Assembly (NCBI RefSeq): GCF_004365705.1
Contig: NZ_SOBN01000003.1
Span: 434,001 to 498,000, forward strand
From: Streptomyces sp. 846.5
GTDB taxonomy: Bacteria; Actinomycetota; Actinomycetes; Streptomycetales; Streptomycetaceae
Direction: 5' to 3'
Length of the DNA stretch: 64,000 nt
Shown: positions 8,714 to 16,780 of the stretch, in pieces
Layout of the letters: each line of letters opens with the position of its first letter
How positions within the stretch are numbered: the stretch's first letter is position 1
Position numbers and translations under genes: made by a program
The notes under the pieces: model-generated
Database searches by the model: none
Seen by the model: the letters and a program-made list of their open reading frames with translations, nothing else
Told to the model about the DNA's origin: nothing

Positions 8714-9468
8714 CCCTTCGCGGCGGGCGTGAGCCGCCGCACGAAGTCGAGGCTTCCGGCAAAGATCGATTCGGCGTCGTGGTCCAGTGTGGCCACATGG
8801 AAGCTGCGCTCGCAGAGCCGCTCCTCGACGTCGGTCGAGGAGATCCGGGAGAGCAGCATCTCCCCGCTGGCCGGGGTCAGCACATGGTCCTGGGGGCTGC
8901 GGAACATCAGCAGCGGCTGGGTGATCTGCGGCAGCTCCGACTGCACCAGCCGGGTGAACTGTGCCATGGAGTGCGCGGCGTGCAGCGGGGTGCGGACGTA
9001 GCCGCCCTCGTTGACCCCGGGCTTGGCCACGTCGTTGGCGATCCCCGGCAGGCTGGGCAGCAGGTGCCGAACCAGCGGCAGCGCCCGGTGCGCCTGCCCG
9101 GGCATCGTCACCAGCGGGTTGACCAGGACCAGGCCGGAGACCTCCGTACCCTTCTGCGCCGCCAGGTGCAGCGCCAGCGCGCCGCCCATGGAGAGGCCGA
9201 AGACGAAGACCTGCTCGCAGTCCTTCGCCAGCAGGTCGAACTCGCGCTCGACGGTGGCGTACCAGTCCGGCCAGCGGGTGACGTTGAGGTCGCGCCACTC
9301 GGTCCCGTGCCCCGGCAGCAGCGGCAGCGAGACGGTGCAGCCCTCGTCGGCCGCGGCCTCGGCCCACGGCCGCATCGAGAACGGCGAGCCGGTGAACCCG
9401 TGGCACACCAGGACTCCGACCGGGCCGCCGTGGTGGCGATACGGTTCGGCACCGGGCATGAGCGGCAT
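8710..9468 (-). CDS. Alpha/beta-hydrolase (carboxylesterase / monoacylglycerol-lipase type)
   Basis: 252 residues. Oxyanion region CHGFTGSPFSMRPWAEA, nucleophile elbow FGLSMGGA, acid in RSPQDHVL, and histidine in SFHVATLDHD, all in Est30/monoglyceride-lipase order. The ATG at 9466-9468 has AAGGAG seven nt upstream and is chosen over a longer frame to 9573 that has no conserved residues. It probably hydrolyses short acyl or monoacylglycerol esters in the cytoplasm. It is divergent from plsC, which fits a lipid setting but does not prove it. Confidence 0.88.
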   Translation of the reverse strand: MPLMPGAEPYRHHGGPVGVLVCHGFTGSPFSMRPWAEAAADEGCTVSLPLLPGHGTEWRDLNVTRWPDWYATVEREFDLLAKDCEQVFVFGLSMGGALALHLAAQKGTEVSGLVLVNPLVTMPGQAHRALPLVRHLLPSLPGIANDVAKPGVNEGGYVRTPLHAAHSMAQFTRLVQSELPQITQPLLMFRSPQDHVLTPASGEMLLSRISSTDVEERLCERSFHVATLDHDAESIFAGSLDFVRRLTPAAKG

Positions 9469-9622
9469 CTGCGGCTCCTTTCGCACAGCGGACTGCACAG
9501 CGGTCTGCACGGGACAACACGACGGGTGACCCGCATAGTCCCATGGCCGCCTGTCAGCCGTACAGCTCACCATTGCCCGAGCGGCTAAGGTTCTCCCTGG
9601 TTCGTGAATCTGGAGGCCAGGG

Positions 9623-10351
9623 TTGTTCTACCGACTGATGAAGATGATCGTCGCCCCGCTGCTGAAGATCTTCTTCCGTCCCTGGGTCGAGGGGATGGAG
9701 CACATCCCCGCGGACGGGCCTGCCATCCTCGCCAGCAACCACCTCTCCTTCTCCGACTCCTTCTTCCTGCCCGCGCTGCTGAAGCGCAGGGTGACCTTCA
9801 TCGCCAAGTCCGAGTACTTCACCGGAACGGGTGTCAAAGGGAAGTTGACAGCCGCCTTCTTCCGGGGCGTCGGCCAGCTCCCGGTGGACCGCTCCGGGGT
9901 GCGCGGCGCCGGAGAGGCGGCGATCACCAGCGGGATCGAGGTCATCAAGCGGGGCGAGCTGTTCGGGGTGTACCCGGAGGGGACCCGCTCGCCCGACGGC
10001 AAGCTCTACCGCGGCAAGGTCGGCGGGGTGGCCCGGATCGCCCTGGCCACCGGGGCGCCGGTGATCCCGGTGGCGATGATCGACACCGAGAAGCTGCAGC
10101 CGCCCGGCCAGGTCATGCCGAACTTCGGGATCAGGCCCGGGATCCGGATCGGCGCCCCGCTGGACTTCTCGCGCTACCACGGCATGGAGAACGACCGCTT
10201 CATCCTGCGCTCGGTGACCGACGAGGTCATGTACGAGATCATGCGGCTGTCCGGCCAGGAGTACGTCGACATCTACGCGACCGCGGCCAAGCGGCAGATC
10301 CAGGAAGCGAAGAAGCAGGCCAAGCAGATCAGCGCGGAGAGACAGCAGTAG
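9623..10351 (+). CDS. plsC: 1-acyl-sn-glycerol-3-phosphate acyltransferase family protein
   Basis: 242 residues with the PlsC domain: NHLSFSDSFF (H-x4-D catalytic motif), the acceptor motif YPEGTRSPDGKLYRGKVG and PVIPVAMIDT. It acylates lysophosphatidate to phosphatidate at the membrane. The start is TTG at 9623 with GGAGG eight nt before it. The mycobacterial equivalent neighbourhood (Rv2182c) holds the same type of gene. The two-component genes follow on the same strand. Confidence 0.92.
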   Translation: MFYRLMKMIVAPLLKIFFRPWVEGMEHIPADGPAILASNHLSFSDSFFLPALLKRRVTFIAKSEYFTGTGVKGKLTAAFFRGVGQLPVDRSGVRGAGEAAITSGIEVIKRGELFGVYPEGTRSPDGKLYRGKVGGVARIALATGAPVIPVAMIDTEKLQPPGQVMPNFGIRPGIRIGAPLDFSRYHGMENDRFILRSVTDEVMYEIMRLSGQEYVDIYATAAKRQIQEAKKQAKQISAERQQ

Positions 10352-10388
10352 CCCGACGGGCTGCCGACCGTAGAGCAGGGGGCGCAGG

Positions 10389-11588
10389 GTGGGGACCGAG
10401 AAGCGCGCCACGGGGGTCTTCTCCGTGGAGCAGCCGCTGTGGCGGGCCGTGTCGGCCTTCCGCCTGCTCACGGTGGTGTACGCGGTGGGCCGCTACGCCG
10501 GGAACGCGCACCACTACAGCCATCCCGTCGCGGCCTGGGCCTATATGACCGTCCTCGCACTGTGGACCTTCGCGACGGTGCGGGTGTTCTCCACCAAAGC
10601 GCGCTGCGGCTGGTGGTGGCTCTGGGCCGACCTGGCGCTGATCGTCGTCGGCATCCTGCTGACCCGCGGCTTCGACCAGACGGCCAGCGTCGACGCCAAC
10701 GACGTGACCCTGCCGACGGTCCGGGCCGCCGCGACCGTGCTCGGCTTCGCGGTCATGGGCGGCTGGCGCCCGGCCGCCCTCGCCGGACTGCTGATCGGCC
10801 TCGCCAACATCGGCGAGCGGGGCAAGGTCACCTCCAGCAACGCCCACAACATCGTGCTGCTGATGCTCGCCGGGGTCGCCATCGGCTATGTGGTCGAGCT
10901 GGCCCGCGCCAGCGAGCAGGCCCTGGCCAGGGCGCTGGAGATCCAGGCGGTGACCCGGGAGCGGGAGCGGCTGGCCCGCGACATCCACGACGGGGTGCTC
11001 CAGGTCCTGGCGATGGTGCAGCGCCGCGGCGCCGAGGTCGGCGGCGAGGCCGCGGAGATCGGCCGGATGGCGGGGGAGCAGGAGATCGCGCTGCGGGCGC
11101 TGATCGCCGAGGGCCTGGTGCCCAACCCGTCCTACGAGGCCCCGCGACGTCCGAAGCGCCGGCCCGATCCGGGGGAGCCGCAGGACCTGCGGGCACTGCT
11201 CACCCCGCTGGCCGGCTCCCGGGTGACGGTGTCCGCCCCGGGGACACCGGTGCTGCTCCCCGGCCGTGCGGCCAGTGAGCTGAGCGCGGCTGTCAGTGCC
11301 GCAGTGGACAATGTGCGCAAGCACGCGGGGGAGCAGGCGCACGCCTGGATCCTGGTCGAGGACGAGCCGGACGGGGTGGTCGTCAGCGTCCGCGACGACG
11401 GTCCCGGGTTCGCCCAGGAGCGGTTGGGAGAGGCCGAGCAGGAGGGGCGGCTCGGGGTCTCCCAGTCGATCCGGGGCCGACTGCGGGATCTGGGCGGCAG
11501 CGCCGAGATCAGCTCTGCCGCCGGCCAGGGCACCGAGGTCGAGCTGCGGGTGCCCCGTCAGCGAGTCGAACGAGGGAGCACGCAGTGA
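10389..11588 (+). CDS. Sensor histidine kinase, MacS/DesK-like (HisKA_3)
   Basis: 399 residues. Several membrane helices occupy about residues 20-170. The dimerisation domain has RERERLARDIHDGVLQ with phospho-acceptor His200, and the HATPase domain has AVDNVRKHAG (N box) and VRDDGPGF (G1). There is no periplasmic domain of any size, so it probably senses a membrane or intramembrane cue. GTG start. The stop overlaps the response-regulator start (GTGA), the standard arrangement for a cognate pair. Confidence 0.9.
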   Translation: MGTEKRATGVFSVEQPLWRAVSAFRLLTVVYAVGRYAGNAHHYSHPVAAWAYMTVLALWTFATVRVFSTKARCGWWWLWADLALIVVGILLTRGFDQTASVDANDVTLPTVRAAATVLGFAVMGGWRPAALAGLLIGLANIGERGKVTSSNAHNIVLLMLAGVAIGYVVELARASEQALARALEIQAVTRERERLARDIHDGVLQVLAMVQRRGAEVGGEAAEIGRMAGEQEIALRALIAEGLVPNPSYEAPRRPKRRPDPGEPQDLRALLTPLAGSRVTVSAPGTPVLLPGRAASELSAAVSAAVDNVRKHAGEQAHAWILVEDEPDGVVVSVRDDGPGFAQERLGEAEQEGRLGVSQSIRGRLRDLGGSAEISSAAGQGTEVELRVPRQRVERGSTQ

Positions 11589-12292
11589 CGGTCGAACAGA
11601 ACGCCGGTGGTCAGCCCGCCGAGGAGCAGCAGGCGATCCGGGTGATGGTGGTGGACGACCACCCGATGTGGCGCGAGGCGGTGGCCCGGGACCTGGGCGC
11701 GGCCGGCTGCCAGGTGGTCGCCACGGCGGGGGACGGCCGCGAGGCGGTGCGCCGCGCGCCGGCCGCCGCCGCGCACGTGGTCGTCCTCGACCTGAACCTG
11801 CCGGACCTGCCGGGGGTCGAGGTCTGCCGTCAGCTGATGGCGCACGACCCGGCGCCCCGGGTGCTGGTGCTGTCCGCGAGCGGGGAGCACGCGGACGTGC
11901 TGGAGGCGGTGAAGTCCGGCGCCACCGGCTACCTGGTCAAGTCGGCCAGCCGGGAGGAGCTGCTGGACGCGGTCCGCCGCACCGCCGTCGGCGACCCGGT
12001 GTTCACCCCGGGGCTGGCCGGCCTGGTGCTGGGCGAGTACCGCCGGCTGGCGGCCGAGCCGGTGCAGGCCGGGTCCCGTACCCCGGCCGCCCCGCAGCTC
12101 ACCGACCGGGAGACCGAGGTGCTGCGGCTGGTCGCCAAGGGGCTGGCCTACAAGCAGATAGCCGACCGGCTGGTGCTGTCGCCGCGCACCGTGCAGAACC
12201 ACGTCCAGAACACCCTGGGCAAGCTCCAGCTGCACAACCGGGTGGAGCTGGTCCGCTACGCCATCGAGCGCGGCCTCGACGACGAGGTCTAG
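11585..12292 (+). CDS. LuxR/NarL-family response regulator
   Basis: 235 residues. The receiver domain has the acidic pair VVDDHP and phospho-acceptor Asp69 in VVVLDLNLPDLPG, then LSASGEHADV and the Lys of GYLVKSAS. The C-terminal GerE helix-turn-helix is LTDRETEVLRLVAKG with KQIADRLVLSPRTVQNHVQN. It is coupled to the kinase by a four-nt overlap, so it is its partner. Targets are unknown. Confidence 0.93.
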   Translation: MTVEQNAGGQPAEEQQAIRVMVVDDHPMWREAVARDLGAAGCQVVATAGDGREAVRRAPAAAAHVVVLDLNLPDLPGVEVCRQLMAHDPAPRVLVLSASGEHADVLEAVKSGATGYLVKSASREELLDAVRRTAVGDPVFTPGLAGLVLGEYRRLAAEPVQAGSRTPAAPQLTDRETEVLRLVAKGLAYKQIADRLVLSPRTVQNHVQNTLGKLQLHNRVELVRYAIERGLDDEV

Positions 12293-12384
12293 TCCGGACC
12301 CGCCCTGTGCACAGCAGGGTGCATCCATCCCGCCCGCCGCTACCGTGAAGTGACAGTTCGTCATACTCAGGGGAGGGGACGGAT

Positions 12385-13410
12385 ATGCGGATCGGCGTGC
12401 TCACCGGCGGCGGGGACTGCCCCGGGCTCAACGCGGTCATCAGGGGGGTCGTCCGCAAGGGCGTCGAGGTCTACGACTACGAGTTCACCGGTTTCCGGGA
12501 CGGCTGGCGCGGCCCGCTGGAGGGCGCCACCCTTCCCCTCGGCATCCCGGAGGTCCGGGGCATCCTGCCGCGTGGCGGCACCGTCCTGGGCTCCTCGCGC
12601 ACCAATCCGCTCAAGGTCGCCGACGGCATCCGCAAGGTCAAGGAGAACCTGGACAAGTACCAGGTGGACGCACTGATCGTGATCGGCGGCGAGGACACCC
12701 TCGGGGTCGCCGCCACCCTGCACGACAACGGCGTGAACGTCGTGGGCGTGCCCAAGACCATCGACAACGACCTCAACGCCACCGACTACACCTTCGGGTT
12801 TGACACCGCCGTCAACATCGCCACCGAGGCCATCGACCGGCTGCACACCACCGCGGAGTCGCACCGCCGGGTGCTGGTCATCGAGGTGATGGGTCGTCAT
12901 GCCGGATGGATAGCCCTGCACTCGGGCATCGCGGGCGGCGCCAATGTGATCCTGATTCCCGAGCAGCGGTTCGACATGGACCAGGTCTGCGCCTGGGTCG
13001 AGCAGCGCTTCCGGATCAACTACGCGCCGATCGTGGTGGTCGCGGAGGGGGCGATGCCGGTCGAGGGCCAGATGGTGCTCAAGGACGACACCCGCGACGC
13101 GTTCGGCCATGTCCGGCTCTCCGGGATCGGGGAGTGGCTGGCGCACGAGATCGAGGCCCGCACCGGGAAGGAGGCGCGGACCACCGTCCTCGGACACATC
13201 CAACGAGGCGGCACCCCCAGCGCCTTCGACCGCTGGCTGGCCACCCGCTTCGGCCTGCACGCGATCGACGCGATCCACGACGGCGACTACGGATCGATGG
13301 TCGCTCTGCGCGGCACCGACATCGTCAGCGTCCCGCTCGCCGACGCCACCGCCCGGATCAAGACCGTCGAACCCGCGCTGTACTCCGAGTTCGACGTCTT
13401 CTTCGGTTAG
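12385..13410 (+). CDS. pfkA: 6-phosphofructokinase family protein, probably pyrophosphate-type
   Basis: 341 residues, complete: N-terminal LTGGGDCPGLNA, IDNDL with catalytic Asp127, EVMGRHAGW and the terminal LGHIQRGGTPSAFDR. It phosphorylates fructose 6-phosphate. The two residues that separate donors are Asp104 (GGEDTLG) and Lys124 (VPKTIDND). This combination is the one described for PPi-dependent enzymes; ATP enzymes of the E. coli type have Gly at both. So a reversible PPi-PFK is likely, although annotation pipelines usually write ATP-dependent. A GGGGAGGGG site precedes the ATG. Confidence 0.93.
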   Translation: MRIGVLTGGGDCPGLNAVIRGVVRKGVEVYDYEFTGFRDGWRGPLEGATLPLGIPEVRGILPRGGTVLGSSRTNPLKVADGIRKVKENLDKYQVDALIVIGGEDTLGVAATLHDNGVNVVGVPKTIDNDLNATDYTFGFDTAVNIATEAIDRLHTTAESHRRVLVIEVMGRHAGWIALHSGIAGGANVILIPEQRFDMDQVCAWVEQRFRINYAPIVVVAEGAMPVEGQMVLKDDTRDAFGHVRLSGIGEWLAHEIEARTGKEARTTVLGHIQRGGTPSAFDRWLATRFGLHAIDAIHDGDYGSMVALRGTDIVSVPLADATARIKTVEPALYSEFDVFFG

Positions 13411-13423
13411 AGGGGGTTGCTGT

Positions 13424-13461
13424 TCGCGCAGTTCCCCGCGCCCCTAAAAGGGGGCGCGGGG
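13424..13461. repeat. Dispersed palindrome copy 2, right arm degraded
   Basis: The left arm has the same cgcgcagttccccgcgcccc core as the other copies. Only the inner 11 bp of the right arm still pair (13434-13444 with 13451-13461); the outer part has drifted. It lies between the convergent pfkA and tricorn-protease genes and probably still terminates both. Confidence 0.75.
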
Positions 13462-13502
13462 CTGTGTTTGATTAACTGCGTGCGCGAAACGGACCGGGAC
13501 CG

Positions 13503-16500
13503 TTACAACGGCGGCAACCCCGGCGGGGTGACCGCAGGTGTCGCCTCGAGCGCCCGGAGGGCTGTGCGGACGGCCTCGTCGAGCTGCGGGTCGCGCCCCG
13601 CCCCCCAGTCCTCGGGGGTGCAGACCACCTCGACGTCCGGGTCGACCCCGTGGTTCTCCAGGTCCCAGTCGTAGCCCTCGAACCAGGTGCGGAACCGCGG
13701 CTGGGTGACCCCGGTACCGTCGACCAGCTTGTAGTGGCCGTCGATGCCGACCACCCCGCCCCAGGTCCTGACGCCGACCACCGGACCCAGGCCGTAGGCC
13801 TGGAACGCGGCGTTGATGTTGTCGCCGTCCGACCCGGACCACTCGTCCGCGACCGCCACCAGCGGTCCCCGCGGGGCGTCCTCCGGGTACCGGGGGTGCG
13901 GCCTGAACCCGCGGATCGTGTGCCATTTGACGACCCGTCGGCGCAGCTTCTCGACGACCAGCTGCGAGGTGTGGCCGCCCCGGTTCTCGCGGGTGTCCAC
14001 CACCAGGCCGTCCAGGGCCGCCTCGGTGTGCAGGTCCCGGTGCAGCTGGGCCCAGCCTGAACTGATCTGGTCGGGCAGGTGCAGATACCCGAGCCGTCCG
14101 CCGGACAGCTCGCGGACCCGGGCCCGACGGCCGGCCACCCAGTCGTGGTAGCGCAGCGGCTCCTCGTCGGCCAGCGGGACCACGACCACGGCGTACTCGC
14201 CGCCCTCCGCGGTGCCCAGGGTGAGCTCGACCGGCTTGCCCGCCGTGCCGGCCAGCAGCGGGGCCGGACCGGCCACCGGGTCGACCGCGCGGCCGTTGAC
14301 GGCGAGGACGGCGTCCCCGGCCCTGATCCCCAGCCCGGGCGCGGCCAGCGGCGACCGCGCCGCCGGGTCGGATATCTCGCCGGGCACGATCCTGACGATG
14401 CGCCAGGTCCCGTCCGCGTCGCGGACCAGGTCGGCCCCCAGCAGCCCCAGCCGTCGGGCGTCCGCCACCCGTGCGGCCTTGGGCTGTACGTAGGCGTGGG
14501 AGCTGCCCATCTCGCCCTGGACCTCCCAGAGCAGGTCGACCAGGTCGTCGTGGCTGCCGAGCCGGTCCACCAGCGGACGGTAGCGCTGCTGCACCGCCTC
14601 CCAGTCCACCCCGCCCAGGTCCACCCGCCAGTAGTTGTCCCGCATCAGCCGGGCGGCCTCGGCCACCATCTGCCGCCACTCGGCCGACGGGTCGAGAGTG
14701 ACCCTGATCCGGTCCAGGTCGACGGTGACGGCCTCGCCGTCGGCGTCGTCCTTGTCCACCTTCCGGTCGGCCGGGACCACCCGCAGCTCCTTGCCGTCGA
14801 CCAGGGCCAGCCTGGTCCCGTCGCCGGAGGCGGTGTAGCGGTCCACGGCGTCCGCCAGGGTCTCCAGGCGGTGGGCGGCGAGGTCGAAGTACTCCAGGGA
14901 GCTGCGTTTCGCCGGGGTGGCCGGGGTGGCCTTGGCGTTCCCCAGGGTCCCGGTCAGCGGGTGGTGCAGCCAGGCGAAGCCGCCCTTGACCGCGCGCAGC
15001 GCCTCGTAGCGGCCGGCCTCGACCGGGAACGGGACGACCCGGGCGGCGATCCCGTCCGTGTCGACGCGGATCGCGGCGGCAGCGTCGACCGGAGTATCCT
15101 CCTTGGCCCTGCCGGGCCTGCGGCCCTGCGGCAGCGGGTCGAACGGCGAGAGCGTGTCGGCGGTCAGCAGCGTCAGGTACGGACGGCAGGCCAGCGGGAA
15201 GGAGAGGTCGAAGACGTGCTCGTCGTAGACCGGGTCGAACTCGCGGATCGACAGGAAGGCCAGATACCTGCCGTCGGCACTGAAGGCGGGCGACCGGTCG
15301 TTGAAGCGCACCGGGGTGACCTCGGTGATCGCGCCGTCGGAGAGCCGGGCGAGCCGGATCTGGCGCAGCCGCTCGTTGAGGTCGGCGCCGTGCGACCAGG
15401 CCAGCCAGGCCGAGTCGGGCGAGAAGGCCAGGCCGGTCGCCTCGATGGCCTCACTGCGGTCCAACTCCCGTACGGAGCCGTCCGCGACCGTGACCAGCAG
15501 CACCGCGCCGTCCCGGTTGGCGACGGCCAGGACCGCGCCGTCCGGCGCGGCGACCAGTTCCTCGACCCGGCCGAGCGCGCCGACGGCGACCCTGCGGCCG
15601 TCGGAGAACTCCAGGCCGTCCTCGCCCTCGGCGTCGGTGACCCAGACCGACGCGCCGTCAGGCAGCGGCTGCGGCAGCCGGTTGCGCACGCCCGGCGAGT
15701 CCGCCAGCACCCGCGCCGGCCCGTCCTGGTGGGTGACCCGGTGGACGGTGCCGCGCACCTCGACCAGGCTGGACCGTCCCTCGGCGTCGGGGGACACCGT
15801 GCCGAGGTGTTCCGCCGCGGGGATCGGCCGGGGCCGGCGGGCGGTGCGCGGGCCGCCCAGGCCGATGTCGATCCGCTGCGGTTCGGCCCCGGCGAGGTCG
15901 TCCACCAGCCACAGTCCGCCGCCGCGCTGGAAGACCACCCGGCTGCCGTCGGTGGACGCGTTGCGGGCGTAGAACTCGTCGGGCTCGCTGTGGACCCGCA
16001 GGTCGGAGCCGTCCGGGAGGCTGGAGTAGAGCCGCCCGACACCCTCGTGGTCGCTCAGGAACGCGATCCGGACGCCGACCCACATCGGCGAGTCGATGTT
16101 CCCGTCCAACTCCTGGTGGACCCGCGCGAACGCGCCGTCCGTGCCGAGCCACAGCTTCCCGGCCCGGCCGCCGCGGTAGCGCTTCCAGTGGGCGGGCTCG
16201 CGGCCGCCGTTCGCCGTGGCCAGCAGCGCGCGCGAGCCGCCGGGCTCCAGCGCGAGCCCGCCGAGCCGTCCGTACGGCAACTGCCGGGCCGGGCCGCCGT
16301 CCAGCGGCACGGCGAAGGCCCAGGGATGGGCCCGGGACATTCTCCCCACGGTGCTCACCGCCAGCGGTTCGCCCTCCGGAGTCCACCCGAGCAGCGAGGT
16401 CTGTGCGCTGCCCCAGTAGGTCAGCCGCCGGGCCGGACCGCCCTCGACCGGCGCGACATGCACCTCGGGTGCGCCGTCGGCGGTCGACGCCCAGGCGAGC

Positions 16501-16667
16501 AGCGAGCCGTCCGGGGAGAAGCGCGGCCGCGCGACGGGCACCTGATCGGCACTCACCCGCCAGGCTCTGCCCCCGAGGGGCGCGACCCAGACGTCGTCCT
16601 CGGCCACAAAGGTGACTGCGTCGCGATGGATGTGCGGGTACCGGAAATAGCCTTCAGCAAAGGTCAC
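13503..16667 (-). CDS. S41 family peptidase, tricorn protease homologue
   Basis: 1054 residues, the length of tricorn. The first ~650 residues are beta-propeller repeats (for example FSPDGSLLAWAS, FSPDSAWLAWSH, FSADGRYLAFLS). A helical C1 domain, a PDZ segment (PGLGIRAGDAVLAVNGRAV) and the S41 core follow. Core motifs are the SHAY histidine region, VDTRENRGGHTSQLVVEKL and the nucleophile in DEWSGSDGDNINAAF. It degrades peptides released by the proteasome or other proteases in the cytoplasm. The start is GTG; TAGGGT six nt ahead is a -10 candidate that would make the mRNA leaderless. Confidence 0.92.
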   Translation of the reverse strand: MTFAEGYFRYPHIHRDAVTFVAEDDVWVAPLGGRAWRVSADQVPVARPRFSPDGSLLAWASTADGAPEVHVAPVEGGPARRLTYWGSAQTSLLGWTPEGEPLAVSTVGRMSRAHPWAFAVPLDGGPARQLPYGRLGGLALEPGGSRALLATANGGREPAHWKRYRGGRAGKLWLGTDGAFARVHQELDGNIDSPMWVGVRIAFLSDHEGVGRLYSSLPDGSDLRVHSEPDEFYARNASTDGSRVVFQRGGGLWLVDDLAGAEPQRIDIGLGGPRTARRPRPIPAAEHLGTVSPDAEGRSSLVEVRGTVHRVTHQDGPARVLADSPGVRNRLPQPLPDGASVWVTDAEGEDGLEFSDGRRVAVGALGRVEELVAAPDGAVLAVANRDGAVLLVTVADGSVRELDRSEAIEATGLAFSPDSAWLAWSHGADLNERLRQIRLARLSDGAITEVTPVRFNDRSPAFSADGRYLAFLSIREFDPVYDEHVFDLSFPLACRPYLTLLTADTLSPFDPLPQGRRPGRAKEDTPVDAAAAIRVDTDGIAARVVPFPVEAGRYEALRAVKGGFAWLHHPLTGTLGNAKATPATPAKRSSLEYFDLAAHRLETLADAVDRYTASGDGTRLALVDGKELRVVPADRKVDKDDADGEAVTVDLDRIRVTLDPSAEWRQMVAEAARLMRDNYWRVDLGGVDWEAVQQRYRPLVDRLGSHDDLVDLLWEVQGEMGSSHAYVQPKAARVADARRLGLLGADLVRDADGTWRIVRIVPGEISDPAARSPLAAPGLGIRAGDAVLAVNGRAVDPVAGPAPLLAGTAGKPVELTLGTAEGGEYAVVVVPLADEEPLRYHDWVAGRRARVRELSGGRLGYLHLPDQISSGWAQLHRDLHTEAALDGLVVDTRENRGGHTSQLVVEKLRRRVVKWHTIRGFRPHPRYPEDAPRGPLVAVADEWSGSDGDNINAAFQAYGLGPVVGVRTWGGVVGIDGHYKLVDGTGVTQPRFRTWFEGYDWDLENHGVDPDVEVVCTPEDWGAGRDPQLDEAVRTALRALEATPAVTPPGLPPL

Positions 16668-16706
16668 TGAGGCACCCTAGCTGTCACCACGCGCAGTGTG
16701 GGTGGT

Positions 16707-16760
16707 TGTTCGCGCAGTTCCCCGCGCCCCTCTTCAGGGGCGCGGGGAACTGCGCGAACA
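16707..16760. repeat. Dispersed palindrome copy 3, perfect
   Basis: A 25-bp perfect inverted repeat with a four-nt cttc loop (16707-16731 with 16736-16760). It follows the stop of the anthranilate synthase gene and lies ahead of the tricorn gene's promoter, so its likely role is to end the trp transcript. Confidence 0.85.
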
Positions 16761-16780
16761 CCGGCCACGACGGCGCCGCA

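Noticed and set aside
8171-9544. A single 457-residue minus-strand protein
   Set aside because: Its first part is a shadow of the serine hydrolase in another frame; only 8171-8713 is supported, with a stop/start overlap.
12303-12325. Small inverted repeat ccctgtgcacagcaggg-like before pfkA
   Set aside because: Short and imperfect; could be a terminator remnant for the response regulator but support is weak.
14079-16670. 863-residue open frame on the + strand
   Set aside because: It lies antisense to the tricorn protease gene; its composition (Gly/Arg/Asp/Val-rich, no family motif) is that of a high-GC shadow frame.
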